A stretch of DNA of 64,000 nt from an uncultured Christensenella sp. (GCA_910578325.1 CAJTQT010000003.1:171520-235519); one strand, 5' to 3'; counted from the stretch's first letter, positions 35,144-44,849 are shown. The notes: generated from the letters alone by a model not told the origin. Numbers and translations: made by a program.

Positions 35144-35869
35144 TCAGATGGCGTTCATCAACGCCTGTCTGCACATAACGAGTTGCACCTGCGCATATCT
35201 CAAAGACGATACGAATGCGGCAACCGTTCCGGTGGTTTTGACGTTTTCAAGAAGCGCGAGAGATGTTACGAGCGCAAGTTTTATTTCAGTGATTTGTTTA
35301 CTCTCATTCCCTTCCGTTTCTTTATAAAAAACCGACTTTATCTCCTCGATTTGAGACTTTAACACCCTAATCTGCGTATTTGCGCCTTGAACGTCTATGC
35401 TCCCGTCATAAAGCGAGTTAGCCGTTGAATAGAGTTTGTCAAATATAATTTTGTAATATGTCAGCGCATCGACCACCGCGTTTTTGGTATCGCCGCTTGC
35501 CCATTTGAGTTTACTGGCGGGAATTTCAACTGTTTTAACGTACGCGCTTCCCTCGCCGAGCGCGGACAACACTTTTCTTGCGGTCTCTTCATCGGGATAA
35601 ACCGCATAAACGATTTCAATCGTATCGCCTTTTATTACGTAACCCGCTCCGCCGCGCTTTTTGATCAGATCGGAAGTCGTACGCGCAAGCGTAATATCCG
35701 TATAGCCTCCCACCGCTACGGCATAGGCGTTCTCTGCCCCGCTTTTGCTTACGGAAAGCGCGCCGAGTATCCCGTCGCCCGAATAAAAAGTGCACAGCCC
35801 TATCGTCACCATAAAGCACAGTACGACTGTGCAAACTACTATTACGTTCTCTTTTGCCGCCTTACGCAT
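35144..35869 (-). CDS. Membrane-anchored SPOR-like domain protein
   Basis: The 241-residue protein has an N-terminal membrane anchor (VIVVCTVVLCFMVTIGLCTF, residues about 9-28) and an external domain. Residues about 48-120 (YAVAVGGYTDITLARTTSDL, then GGAGYVIKGDTIEIVYAVYP and DEETARKVLSAL) follow the SPOR pattern of peptidoglycan-binding domains; the rest is helical. It could act at the septum or spore coat; this is inference. There is no Shine-Dalgarno before the ATG and I cannot place a convincing promoter. Confidence 0.7.
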   Translation of the reverse strand: MRKAAKENVIVVCTVVLCFMVTIGLCTFYSGDGILGALSVSKSGAENAYAVAVGGYTDITLARTTSDLIKKRGGAGYVIKGDTIEIVYAVYPDEETARKVLSALGEGSAYVKTVEIPASKLKWASGDTKNAVVDALTYYKIIFDKLYSTANSLYDGSIDVQGANTQIRVLKSQIEEIKSVFYKETEGNESKQITEIKLALVTSLALLENVKTTGTVAAFVSSLRYAQVQLVMCRQALMNAI

Positions 35870-36042
35870 AGTTAAGTTTACGACAGGTTTTGCGATTTAA
35901 TGACAAATGCTCCGCGACAGGCTTATGCGGCAATCCGCGGAAATATCTCAAATTTGTTAAAAACCGTATTTCGCGCCGTCATTCCCGACCGTGAAAACAA
36001 TATTTGAGACCGAGGAACTTATAAACACGTACTTATAAGCAA

Positions 36043-36070
36043 AAAAAGAGAGGGCGAACCCTCTCTTTTT
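36043..36070. terminator. groEL terminator
   Basis: AAAAAGAGAGGG/CCCTCTCTTTTT with loop CGAA; strong in both directions, so it also insulates the SPOR-like gene. Confidence 0.92.
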
Positions 36071-36093
36071 CAAAACCGTATGTCGGCATAAAA

Positions 36094-37719
36094 TCAATAC
36101 ATATCGCCCATACCGCCGCCTGCGGGCATTGCGGGAACGGGTTCTTTGATATCCGTGACAAGCGCTTCGGTGGTGAGCAACGTGCTCGCAACGGATACCG
36201 CGTTCTGCAATGCGCTACGCGTGACTTTCGTCGGATCGAGGATACCTGTTTTTACCATATCGCAATAGACTTCCTTAGCGGCGTCAAAACCGTAGTTGGG
36301 AGTGTCGTTGTTTATGATCGTATGCACCACTACGCCGCCGTCGATGCCTGCGTTTTCCGCGATCTGTCTGACGGGCGCTTCCAGAGCGCGGAGTACGATT
36401 TTCGCACCCGTCGCTTCGTCGCCGTCAAGTTTTGCGCAAGCCTTCTTAACCGCGGGAATTATGGAAAGCAACGCCGTTCCGCCGCCGGGAACGATACCCT
36501 CTTCCACTGCCGCGCGTGTTGCGTTGAGCGCGTCCTCTATGCGCAGTTTCTTCTCTTTCATTTCAACTTCGGTCGCCGCGCCTACTCCGATAACAGCAAC
36601 TCCGCCCGCGAGTTTGGCAACGCGTTCCTGAAGTTTTTCTTTGTCATAATCGGACGTCGTTTCCGCCATCTGCGAACGAATGGACGAAACTCTCGCGGCA
36701 ATGTCGTTACGGTTGCCCGCACCGCCTACGATTGTGGTATTGTCCTTGTCGACTCTGACGGATTTTGCTCTTCCGAGCATACTCAGATCCACGTCTTTGA
36801 GTTCGTAACCGAGGTCGCTCGAAATAAACGTTCCGCCGGTAAGAATCGCGATATCTTCCAGATACGCCTTTCTTCTGTCGCCGAATCCGGGGGCTTTGAC
36901 CGCTACGCAATTAAACACGCCTTTGAGTTTGTTTACGATTATAGTCGTAAGCGCCTCGCCTTCAATATCATCGGAGATAATGAGCAATTTCAAGCCGTTT
37001 TTGAGAACCTGTTCGAGTACAGGCAGAATCTCCTGAACGTTGCTGATTTTCTTATCTGTAATAAGAATGACTGGATTGTCGAGTTCGGCAACCATCTTAT
37101 CCGTATTTGTAACAAGATAAGGCGAAACGTAGCCGCGGTCGAACTGCATACCTTCCACAACGCTGAGTTCGGTGGTCATCGCCTTACCTTCCTCGATTGT
37201 GATTACGCCGTCCTTACCCACTTTTGACATAGCGTCGGAGATGAGTTTGCCAACGCCTGCATCGCCCGCGGAAATTGCCGCAACCTGCGCGATAGCCTTC
37301 TTATCCTCGACGTCCTGGCTTATCTTTTTAAGTTCGTCCACCGCCTTTTCGGAAGCAAACATAATGCCGCGTTTGAGTACCATCGGATTTGCGCCTGCGG
37401 CAACGTTTTTAAGCCCTTCTTTTACGATTGCCTGAGCAAGTACGCTCGCGGTGGTCGTACCGTCGCCAGCGATATCGTTTGTCTTTGTCGCGACTTCGCG
37501 GATAATCTGCGCGCCCATATTTTCGAACGCGTCTTCAAGAATAATATCTTTTGCGATTGTTACACCGTCGTTAGTGACAAGCGGAATACCGTAAGACTTA
37601 TCGAGCACAACGTTTCTGCCCTTAGGACCGAGTGTGATTTTAACCGTATTTGCCAACGCGTCGACGCCCGCTTCGAGAGCCTTTCTTGCGTCGTCGCCGT
37701 ATTTGAATTGTTTTGCCAT
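36094..37719 (-). CDS. groL: Chaperonin GroEL (Hsp60)
   Basis: The 541-residue subunit forms the ATP-driven folding cage with GroES. Family hallmarks are TLGPKGRNVVLDKSYG, NDGVTIAKDI, AGDGTTTASVLAQAI, the C-terminal-third signature AAVEEGIVPGGG and a Gly/Met tail (AGGGMGDMY). It follows groES by 13 nt in a CIRCE-controlled operon, with AGGAGG 8 nt before the ATG. A second copy is not seen in the window. Confidence 0.99.
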   Translation of the reverse strand: MAKQFKYGDDARKALEAGVDALANTVKITLGPKGRNVVLDKSYGIPLVTNDGVTIAKDIILEDAFENMGAQIIREVATKTNDIAGDGTTTASVLAQAIVKEGLKNVAAGANPMVLKRGIMFASEKAVDELKKISQDVEDKKAIAQVAAISAGDAGVGKLISDAMSKVGKDGVITIEEGKAMTTELSVVEGMQFDRGYVSPYLVTNTDKMVAELDNPVILITDKKISNVQEILPVLEQVLKNGLKLLIISDDIEGEALTTIIVNKLKGVFNCVAVKAPGFGDRRKAYLEDIAILTGGTFISSDLGYELKDVDLSMLGRAKSVRVDKDNTTIVGGAGNRNDIAARVSSIRSQMAETTSDYDKEKLQERVAKLAGGVAVIGVGAATEVEMKEKKLRIEDALNATRAAVEEGIVPGGGTALLSIIPAVKKACAKLDGDEATGAKIVLRALEAPVRQIAENAGIDGGVVVHTIINNDTPNYGFDAAKEVYCDMVKTGILDPTKVTRSALQNAVSVASTLLTTEALVTDIKEPVPAMPAGGGMGDMY

Positions 37720-37732
37720 AACCGTAACCTCC

Positions 37733-38017
37733 TTACTCTATAACCGCGAGAATATCCGCCTGTCTTACGATGACGACTTCCTCTCCGTCGATTTTGAATT
37801 CACTGCCCGCATATCTGCTGTAAAGAACGGTATCCCCTACTTTAACCTGCATAACGGTGTCCTTGCCGTCGACGTTACCGCCCGGGCCAACCGCTACTAC
37901 CGTTGCGAGTTGGGGTTTTTCCTTAGCCGCACCCGGAAGTACGATTCCGCTTGCGGTCTTTTCGTCAGTTTCGATAGCCTTTATGACTACCTTGTCAAAT
38001 AAAGGTTTGATTGCCAT
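37733..38017 (-). CDS. groS: Co-chaperonin GroES
   Basis: The 94-residue lid of the GroEL cage begins MAIKPLFDKVVIKAIETDEK, with the mobile loop SGIVLPGAAKEKPQLATVV and the C-terminal VIVRQADILAVIE. ATG 38017 is taken because GGAGG lies 7 nt upstream and it matches the family start; the frame is open 13 codons further upstream, into the leader. First gene of groESL. Confidence 0.98.
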   Translation of the reverse strand: MAIKPLFDKVVIKAIETDEKTASGIVLPGAAKEKPQLATVVAVGPGGNVDGKDTVMQVKVGDTVLYSRYAGSEFKIDGEEVVIVRQADILAVIE

Positions 38018-38049
38018 ATATTTGCCTCCGTTATAGTATTTAAAATTTG

Positions 38050-38106
38050 TTAGCACTCGAAGTGCTTGATTGCTAACAGTTTATTACAACGGTTGCCAAA
38101 TGTCAA
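38050..38106 (-). promoter_or_regulatory. groESL promoter with CIRCE operator
   Basis: On the minus strand -35 TTGACA (38106-38101), 17 bp, -10 TAAACT (38083-38078). Immediately downstream, the CIRCE inverted repeat occupies 38050-38076 (plus strand TTAGCACTC-N9-GATTGCTAA, one mismatch from consensus). HrcA repression in the absence of stress is expected. Confidence 0.92.
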
Positions 38107-38158
38107 TATATTATGCAATATTTTTTTGAAAAATTTGGAAGCAAATTCAAAGTCCGTG

Positions 38159-38223
38159 TTGAATATTATATAAAAATGTGATAGTATCCTAATATAAACG
38201 AAAAAAAGGCGGCGCAACGCCGC
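38159..38223 (+). promoter_or_regulatory. dCMP deaminase promoter and 5' hairpin
   Basis: -35 TTGAAT (38159-38164), 17 bp, -10 TAGTAT (38182-38187). The short leader ends in a GC hairpin GCGGCG-CAA-CGCCGC (38209-38223), 3 nt before the ribosome site AAGGTGA, which may limit or protect translation. Confidence 0.6.
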
Positions 38224-38235
38224 AAAAGGTGAACT

Positions 38236-38685
38236 ATGGATAAGTGGGATAAGCGGTTTATGGATATGGCGCAATTTGTATCGACCTGGACGAGTTGCGC
38301 AAGAGAGGGACGTGCAATCGGAGCGATTATCGTCAAGGACAAGCGAATACTTACGACAGGCTATAACGGCGCGCCTGCGGGAATAACGACCTGCCGCGAA
38401 AAAGGATACTGTATGCGCGACAAACTCGGCATTGCAAGCGGCACCTGCGCGGAAAAATGCTATGCCGTGCACGCAGAGCAAAACGCAATATGTCAGGCTG
38501 CAAAACTCGGAGTATCCGTGGAAGGCGCAACCCTGTACTGTACGCACCAACCCTGCACAATCTGCACCCGGCTCATTATCAACAGCGGCATAAAACGCGT
38601 CGTGTACAAATTTCCTTATCCGGACGAGTTTTCTATGCAACTGTTCAACGAAGCGAACATTCTCGTGGAAAAATTCGAGGATTAA
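38236..38685 (+). CDS. comEB: Deoxycytidylate deaminase (ComEB type)
   Basis: The 149-residue zinc enzyme converts dCMP to dUMP for dTTP synthesis. Motifs: CYAVHAEQNAICQAA (HAE, catalytic zinc and Glu) and YCTHQPCTICTRLI (PCxxC). The inserted Cys-rich stretch TTCREKGYC ... TCAEKC is the second zinc site typical of ComEB/dCMP deaminases rather than cytidine deaminases. Monocistronic, with its own promoter and terminator. Confidence 0.95.
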   Translation: MDKWDKRFMDMAQFVSTWTSCAREGRAIGAIIVKDKRILTTGYNGAPAGITTCREKGYCMRDKLGIASGTCAEKCYAVHAEQNAICQAAKLGVSVEGATLYCTHQPCTICTRLIINSGIKRVVYKFPYPDEFSMQLFNEANILVEKFED

Positions 38686-38707
38686 CCTTTATTACTGCAA
38701 AATCTTA

Positions 38708-38737
38708 AAACAACCGCAGACAATTGCGGTTGTTTTT
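38708..38737 (+). terminator. Terminator of the dCMP deaminase gene
   Basis: AACAACCGCA/TGCGGTTGTT with loop GACAAT, then TTTTT. Confidence 0.92.
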
Positions 38738-38769
38738 TGTTCGGATAATTTTCAAACAGAAATTTAAAA

Positions 38770-40692
38770 TCAAACTCTCGCGAGTTTCATATCTCCGGCG
38801 CGATAAACTATTCTGTACAGAGCATCGTCCTCAACGGCGTCTTCAAACAGCACTCCGTACTTATCCGCAAATCCGTCCCAAACGTCGTGGAGATATACGT
38901 GGGAATATGCGGACATTTCCTTGACGGTATCTTCGAAAGTCGCGCCCGAAGAAAACGGATTGCCCGTCCACCAAATGTTTACGTCCCTGCCCTCCGAATA
39001 ATTTCCGCCTTCCAGATATCCCGAAGTCTGAATCGGAGTCGCCATAAACCTCATAGACAGATATTCGACAACGTGATTCGCCGCGCCGTCGCTGTCGTTT
39101 ATAACGATATATACGCTGTCGCCTCTGCTAAGAGTTTGAAGCGTTTGCGCCCATACGGCATATTGCGCATCTTCCGATTGCACTTTTTTAATGCAAGACA
39201 TATAACCGCCGACCGACGTCGCTACGGTGAATACACCCAGTGCGGCGGCGAACAACGGATATGAAAGAGGTTTGAGTTTCGCACTCACGGTTGCAGGCAG
39301 AATGCTTTTTTCTGTTTTCATTTCCGCAAGCATATCTATAAAGCGATAAATATAAATCAATGCGAGCATAAGCCAGACCGAAGACATATATCTGCAATAA
39401 GACGCAAGACCCAGCCCTTCGGCATACGCGAAACTGAACAGATAAAGCAACATAAGGTATATCGCATATCCGACCGCGATAACCACAGTCACTACTCCCT
39501 GCGTAATCGCAAACGCTTTATGCCTTGTTTTAAAGTATAAAACGACGCACGCGCCTACTGTCAGCAGCAAACCCAGAATCTCGGGAATCTGCACGCCGTA
39601 GCCGTTGCCGAGGAAGAACGTCTTTAAGAAAAGCGATGTGACCTGCGACTGATAGGGATTCGGATTTTTCAACCACTGCAAAATATTAGGCAAAGTCATT
39701 TCACTCGAATTCCATCCCGCGCCGACGCCGTAGTAGTCGACATACCAGTTCCAGGACAGATTCGCAAACGCTATCAGTACAATCGGCAGCAACACGAACG
39801 CAAAATTGCGCTTATCGGCAAAAAACTCCTTTGTGCGCGCTTTGCCGAGAGTAAACATATCGATAATTATAAATATAATCGCAAACAGAACAAGCGGCAG
39901 TCCCGAAGATTTCGTGAGCGTAAGTACAAAACACCCCAGCCCCACGTTGACGATAGTAAACCCGTCCGCTCTCTTCCTGTCCTGAAAATACGCGAGGAAT
40001 ATTCCCGCCGCCATCATCGCTATCGGCACGTCTACAAGAACGCTGTGAAAGAGTTCCACGTTGAAGAGAAAACATTCAAGAATCACAGCCGCAAAACAGA
40101 CGACGCTCTTCAACGTCGGTTTATTGCCGAACATATCTACGACAGGCAAAGCCAACGAAATTATCAACAAATCCATTGCGCTGTATATCGCGCCGTTTCT
40201 GAATCCGTTTTCGAAAATCTGAAAGGCATACATAAAAATGCCCGTTGCAGGGACATACCTGTCAAACATTGTAGTTGCATTGCCGAAATTTCCGAAATTG
40301 TCGTATGCAACCATATTTTTCACAACCAAAGCCCAGTGCGTCATCTCATCGCCGATTGCGTTTGCCGTCGTAGTGTAATTCAGAAACACAAAGCCGAAAG
40401 TAAATCCCGCAACAGCATAAATATAAAAAGCGGGATTCTTTAAAACCGTTTTCACTCCCGCTAAGTCGCGCGTATGCACCGCTTTAAACGCCGTAAAGCC
40501 CGTAAGCAGAATAACCGCGGTCAGAAATACGTACATGGCCGTTCGCATATCTGCAAACAGTCCTCCGAGATAGAGCATAAATATCAGTACGAAATTCGAA
40601 AATACAGCCGTCTGTCCGAACCCGCGTTTAAACAGATATGCAAAATCGAAACCGAGAATCAACAAGAATATCAGCACAACAAAATAACTCAT
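38770..40692 (-). CDS. Multi-pass membrane protein, GT-C glycosyltransferase-like
   Basis: The 640-residue protein has about 11-12 hydrophobic helices and an external loop after helix 3-4 with NAIGDEMTHWALVVKNM, an Asp-Glu pair placed as in GT-C glycosyltransferases that use polyprenyl-linked sugars. The C-terminal 120 residues form an external soluble domain (from YMSCIKKVQ). It may glycosylate a wall polymer or protein. No donor-making genes are nearby. Upstream lies the divergent pot regulator. Confidence 0.65.
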   Translation of the reverse strand: MSYFVVLIFLLILGFDFAYLFKRGFGQTAVFSNFVLIFMLYLGGLFADMRTAMYVFLTAVILLTGFTAFKAVHTRDLAGVKTVLKNPAFYIYAVAGFTFGFVFLNYTTTANAIGDEMTHWALVVKNMVAYDNFGNFGNATTMFDRYVPATGIFMYAFQIFENGFRNGAIYSAMDLLIISLALPVVDMFGNKPTLKSVVCFAAVILECFLFNVELFHSVLVDVPIAMMAAGIFLAYFQDRKRADGFTIVNVGLGCFVLTLTKSSGLPLVLFAIIFIIIDMFTLGKARTKEFFADKRNFAFVLLPIVLIAFANLSWNWYVDYYGVGAGWNSSEMTLPNILQWLKNPNPYQSQVTSLFLKTFFLGNGYGVQIPEILGLLLTVGACVVLYFKTRHKAFAITQGVVTVVIAVGYAIYLMLLYLFSFAYAEGLGLASYCRYMSSVWLMLALIYIYRFIDMLAEMKTEKSILPATVSAKLKPLSYPLFAAALGVFTVATSVGGYMSCIKKVQSEDAQYAVWAQTLQTLSRGDSVYIVINDSDGAANHVVEYLSMRFMATPIQTSGYLEGGNYSEGRDVNIWWTGNPFSSGATFEDTVKEMSAYSHVYLHDVWDGFADKYGVLFEDAVEDDALYRIVYRAGDMKLARV

Positions 40693-40782
40693 AAGCGTAT
40701 TATAGTATTCCTTTAATCCACTGTCAATTTCAACCGAAAATTAAATTGATGAAATTTGTCGAGAAAATAATTATCAATATAG

Positions 40783-40849
40783 TTGACACGCGTATGCGCA
40801 CGCGTATATAATGCAGTCACTTAATGATTTAGTTTAGTTTTACTAAACT
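40783..40849 (+). promoter_or_regulatory. Promoter and putative operators of the HTH-cupin/pot locus
   Basis: -35 TTGACA (40783-40788), 18 bp, -10 TATAAT (40807-40812). The spacer holds two ACGCGTAT copies 4 bp apart. Downstream AGTTTAGT-TTT-ACTAAACT (40831-40849) is a perfect inverted repeat followed by TTTTT; GTTTA-type half sites recur through the 143-nt leader (for example 40912-40919). These are likely targets of the regulator encoded next. Confidence 0.65.
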
Positions 40850-40960
40850 TTTTGATTAAAATAGCGATACCCTTTAAACCGACGGTCAGTTTTGCCTAAA
40901 CCGCCCCGAAAGTTTAGAACAGGTAAACAAAAAACACCGTATGTGTTTCGGAGCGGGAGT

Positions 40961-41494
40961 ATGGAATTAGGAATCAAAATCAAAAGGTTGCGTCTGCGCA
41001 ACAATCTCACGCAGGAAGAACTTGCCGACAGATGCGAACTGACAAAAGGATATATCTCGCAACTCGAAAACGAACTTACCTCCCCGTCAATCGCGACGCT
41101 TGAAGACATACTGAATGCGCTCGGAACGACGCCTGCGGAATTTTTCAGCGACGAAAAAGACGAAAAGACGGTTTTTACAGAAAGCGAATTTATTGAAAAA
41201 ATCGCGGGCGGATACAAAATCGAATGGCTTGTTCCCAACGCGCAGAAGAATGAAATGGAGCCTATACGCGTTACAATCGAGCCGCACTCTTCTCTTGAAG
41301 AGGACGTCCCGCACGAAGGAGACGAATTCGGCTACGTTTTAAAAGGTTCCGTTTGGCTGCACATAGGCAAAGCCGCGTACAGCGTAAAAAAAGGCGAAGT
41401 GTTTTATTTCTCATCCAGCAAGGTGCACCGCTTGGAAAACCGCACGGGAGAAAAAGCGGTTGTGCTTTGGATCGCGTCGCCCCCTACTTTCTGA
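40961..41494 (+). CDS. HTH-cupin regulator of polyamine uptake
   Basis: The 177-residue protein has an XRE HTH (IKIKRLRLRNNLTQEELADR, then KGYISQLENELTSPSIATLE) and a C-terminal cupin barrel (HEGDEFGYVLKGSVWLHIGK ... VFYFSSSKVHRLEN) like PuuR. Such proteins sense a small ligand in the cupin; the potABCD operon 111 nt downstream makes polyamines the natural guess. ATG 40961 has GGAG 7 nt upstream; a longer frame exists but lacks a site. A hairpin GCGCGG/CCGCGC (41545-41562) lies before potA. Confidence 0.88.
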   Translation: MELGIKIKRLRLRNNLTQEELADRCELTKGYISQLENELTSPSIATLEDILNALGTTPAEFFSDEKDEKTVFTESEFIEKIAGGYKIEWLVPNAQKNEMEPIRVTIEPHSSLEEDVPHEGDEFGYVLKGSVWLHIGKAAYSVKKGEVFYFSSSKVHRLENRTGEKAVVLWIASPPTF

Positions 41495-41605
41495 TTCGGT
41501 AAGAGAGTAAACGCAACAACATAGTTGTAAAACAATAGGTACCCGCGCGGAACCGTCCGCGCAGTCAATAGAAAAATAAACGGCACAAAGTGCAGAGGTC
41601 GGTAT

Positions 41606-43231
41606 ATGAATAAAAGAGCATCTGTCGATAACATTATCGAACTGAAAAACATCTACAAAACGTACGACGACAAAACCGTCGTAAAAAACGCCAGCCTTAC
41701 GATAAAGCGCGGCGAATTCGTCACTTTGCTCGGTCCGAGCGGTTGCGGCAAAACGACTACCCTGCGAATGATTGCAGGCTTCGAAATGCCGACGAGCGGC
41801 CAGATAATTTTCGACGGACAGGATATTACGAATCTTCCTCCGCACCTGAGACGCGTAAACACGGTATTCCAGAAATACGCTCTTTTTCCGCATCTCAACG
41901 TTTACAACAATATCGCGTTCGGACTCAAACTCAAAGTTATTCCCAACGGCACTAAGACAAACCGTAAAGGCGAAACCGTACAACTTTTCAGAAAGTACAC
42001 CAAAACGGAAATCAAAGAAAAAGTCGACAACGCGCTGAAAATGGTTGACCTCGAAGATTACGGCCACCGCAACGTATCCTCGCTTTCGGGCGGACAGCAG
42101 CAACGCGTTGCCATAGCGCGCGCTCTCGTCAACGAGCCCGAAGTGCTGCTTCTGGACGAACCGCTCGGCGCGCTCGACCTCAAAATGCGCAAGGATATGC
42201 AACTCGAACTTATGGATATGCACAACAGACTGGGCATAACCTTCATATACGTAACTCACGATCAGGAAGAAGCGCTTACGATGTCAGATAAAATCGTGGT
42301 TATGCGTCTTGGCGAAATACAGCAGATAGCCACTCCCGAAAAAGTTTACGACGAACCTGCAAACGCTTTTGTCGCAGACTTCATAGGCGAAAGCACCATT
42401 CTCTCGGGAACTATGTTAGACGACTATAAAGTCGAATTTTGCGACACCGTCTTCGAATGCGTCGACAAAGGCTTCAAAAAGAACGAGCCTATCGACGTCA
42501 TAATTCGCCCCGAAGACCTGAAAATTCTGGATAAAGACGACAAAAAATCGCTGATATCCGCAACAGTGCTCTCCTCTGTATTTAAAGGCGATCACTATCA
42601 GGTCACTCTGCTCGCAGGAGGAAACGAACTCGTTGCACACGACACCGAAACATACGGCATAAACGACACTGTTGGGCTTTACATCAAGCCGTTCGACCTG
42701 CACATTATGCACAAGACGCGCATTATCAACGAAATCAACACATATATCACAGGCGAAAACCTCGTTGAAATTTGCGGCGCGGATTTCGAATGCAAGACCG
42801 ATTTACCCGAAGGCACTCCGGTCAAGGTTTCGATAGACTTTGACGACGTCGAGATTACAGACGACGAAGAAGACGGAACGATCGGCGCGAACGTGCTTTC
42901 CTCTATTTACAAGGGAAGTTACTATCAGGCGATACTTTCCACCGACGACCACTACAACTTCTTCGCCGACACCGATTACGAATGGCTCAAAGGCGACCGC
43001 GTCGGCATAAAAATCGCGCCTGACAAGATTCTGATAGAGCAACGTCAGGAAGACGCGCCCGAGGGCGCGGAGAACTCCACGGCGGCGGATAACAGCGAAG
43101 ATACGGAAGAGACAGAGAGCACCGATTCTTTTGCCGAAATCGCACAACTCGAGGGTAACGATAACATAGTAGGCGCATTAACCTACGATAGTGTCGATTC
43201 CTCGGATAACGGAGAGGAGGTAGAAGAGTGA
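41606..43231 (+). CDS. potA: Spermidine/putrescine ABC transporter ATPase with doubled TOBE region
   Basis: This cytosolic ATPase powers polyamine import. Motifs: Walker A GPSGCGKTT, Q-loop NTVFQKYALFPHL, signature LSGGQQQRVAIARAL, Walker B EVLLLDEPLGALD and H-loop YVTHDQEEA. The family is about 350-380 residues; this has 541. The excess comes from a repeated C-terminal module (SATVLSSVFKGDHYQVTLLA near residue 315 and GANVLSSIYKGSYYQAILST near 430), both TOBE-like, and a very acidic tail of about 50 residues. The ABC domain also has an insert near NGTKTNRKGETVQLF. It overlaps potB by 4 nt. Confidence 0.96.
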   Translation: MNKRASVDNIIELKNIYKTYDDKTVVKNASLTIKRGEFVTLLGPSGCGKTTTLRMIAGFEMPTSGQIIFDGQDITNLPPHLRRVNTVFQKYALFPHLNVYNNIAFGLKLKVIPNGTKTNRKGETVQLFRKYTKTEIKEKVDNALKMVDLEDYGHRNVSSLSGGQQQRVAIARALVNEPEVLLLDEPLGALDLKMRKDMQLELMDMHNRLGITFIYVTHDQEEALTMSDKIVVMRLGEIQQIATPEKVYDEPANAFVADFIGESTILSGTMLDDYKVEFCDTVFECVDKGFKKNEPIDVIIRPEDLKILDKDDKKSLISATVLSSVFKGDHYQVTLLAGGNELVAHDTETYGINDTVGLYIKPFDLHIMHKTRIINEINTYITGENLVEICGADFECKTDLPEGTPVKVSIDFDDVEITDDEEDGTIGANVLSSIYKGSYYQAILSTDDHYNFFADTDYEWLKGDRVGIKIAPDKILIEQRQEDAPEGAENSTAADNSEDTEETESTDSFAEIAQLEGNDNIVGALTYDSVDSSDNGEEVEE

Positions 43232-44031
43232 AAGCAAAAAGCGCGCGCAGACCTTTCCGTCTGACAAAAAAAGCATTCGGCATACCGTATATGCTCTTCC
43301 TTATGCTGTTTGTTGTGATTCCGCTCGTATTGATACTCGTCAACGCCTTTCTTGACAGCGACAACAATCTGACGTTTGGCAATTTCAAGATTTTCTTCTC
43401 GTCTGCGTCGAGCCTGATCGTACTCGGAAATTCCCTGCTTGTAGGTGTGATCACCACTCTGCTGTGTCTGGTAATCGGCTATCCCGTGGCGTATATACTT
43501 TCCAAAATGAGCAGCGGAAAAATCATCGTCCTTTTGTACATCATACCTATGGGCGTAAACTTCCTTATAAGAACGCTCGCGACAAAAGCGATATTTATCG
43601 CGCTCGGCGTGGAACTCGGTATGGGTACCGTTATATTCGGAATGGTATACAACTACCTGCCGTTTATGATTCTCCCGCTTCACACCACACTGTCGGGTAT
43701 AGATAAGAGTTACGCCGAAGCCGCGCAGGACCTCGGCGCGGACAAAGCGACCGTATTTTTCAAAACTACTCTGCCGCTGTCGGTAAGCGGAATAATGAGC
43801 GGAATTACTATGGTATTCATTCCCACGATTTCCACTTACGCAATTTCACAGTTGCTGTCAAACGGCAAAATCTTCCTTTTCGGCGACTCAATACAACTGA
43901 GTTTCGAACAGGGCATGTACGGCGTCGGCTCGATAATGAGTATAGTAATGCTTGTGTTTGTCCTGTTATCAAATTTCATTATGAACAGATTCAACAAAGG
44001 CGGCAACGCTGCAAGGAGGTCGTTATGGTAA
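43228..44031 (+). CDS. potB: Spermidine/putrescine ABC transporter permease PotB
   Basis: The 267-residue permease has six membrane helices and the EAA coupling motif SYAEAAQDLGADKATVFFKT that contacts PotA. It starts at GTG 43228, overlapping the potA stop (GTGA). The start MKAKSARRPFRLTKKAFG is a positively charged cytoplasmic tail. The end overlaps potC by 7 nt, so translation is coupled. Confidence 0.95.
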   Translation: MKAKSARRPFRLTKKAFGIPYMLFLMLFVVIPLVLILVNAFLDSDNNLTFGNFKIFFSSASSLIVLGNSLLVGVITTLLCLVIGYPVAYILSKMSSGKIIVLLYIIPMGVNFLIRTLATKAIFIALGVELGMGTVIFGMVYNYLPFMILPLHTTLSGIDKSYAEAAQDLGADKATVFFKTTLPLSVSGIMSGITMVFIPTISTYAISQLLSNGKIFLFGDSIQLSFEQGMYGVGSIMSIVMLVFVLLSNFIMNRFNKGGNAARRSLW

Positions 44032-44849
44032 AGGTAAAGAGTTTCTTCGAAAGATTTTATCTGCTTGTCATACTCGCCATTCTGTATGCGCCGATAATAC
44101 TGCTGATAATATATTCGTTCTCCAACAGTTCGAACTTCAACTTCGACCAGGGCTTCAATTTCGAGGCGTATATTTCGATATTCACATCCGACAAATCCCC
44201 CGACCTCTGGGCGGCAATCGGAAACACTCTGCTTATCGCGTCCGTTTCATCGGTCATCGCGACGGTTATGGGCACTTTCGCATCTATCGGAATTTTCCAC
44301 CTCGGAAAGCGTATGCGCCGCGTTGTGGAAAACGTCAACCAGTTTCCCATCATCAACAGCGAAATCGTTATGGCAGTTTCGCTGATGGTATTCTTCGTCA
44401 CTTTCGCTTTCCCCGAGGGATATCTGCGCCTAATAATCGCGCATATTGCGTTCTGCACTCCCTACGTCGTGCTCAACGTACTTCCTAAGTTGGAGGCAAT
44501 GGACCCCAACATCTACGAAGCCGCTCTCGACTTAGGCGCAAATCCGTTCAAAGCGCTGACAAAGGTTATGTTCCCCATTATAACCCCAGGCATAATCAGC
44601 GGATTCGTTATGGCATTTATAATGTCGATGGACGATTTCATCATCACTCAGATAAACAAAGGCGCGGCGACCGGCATCAATACTCTGTCTACGTACATCT
44701 ACTCCGACGCGAGAGTTCAGGGCCTCGAACCGTTCTGGTATGCCATATTCAGCATTATTTTCGTAGCGGTGCTCGCGCTTGTTCTGTCCATAAATCTCGT
44801 AAAGATAAGCAAGCAGAAAAAAAAGAATAAGGAGACGGGCGTACAATGA
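44025..44849 (+). CDS. potC: Spermidine/putrescine ABC transporter permease PotC
   Basis: The second permease, 274 residues, six helices, with EAA motif IYEAALDLGANPFKALTKV and the MSMDDFIITQ motif typical of PotC. AGGAGG inside the end of potB serves its ATG. It overlaps potD by 4 nt (ATGA). Confidence 0.95.
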   Translation: MVKVKSFFERFYLLVILAILYAPIILLIIYSFSNSSNFNFDQGFNFEAYISIFTSDKSPDLWAAIGNTLLIASVSSVIATVMGTFASIGIFHLGKRMRRVVENVNQFPIINSEIVMAVSLMVFFVTFAFPEGYLRLIIAHIAFCTPYVVLNVLPKLEAMDPNIYEAALDLGANPFKALTKVMFPIITPGIISGFVMAFIMSMDDFIITQINKGAATGINTLSTYIYSDARVQGLEPFWYAIFSIIFVAVLALVLSINLVKISKQKKKNKETGVQ

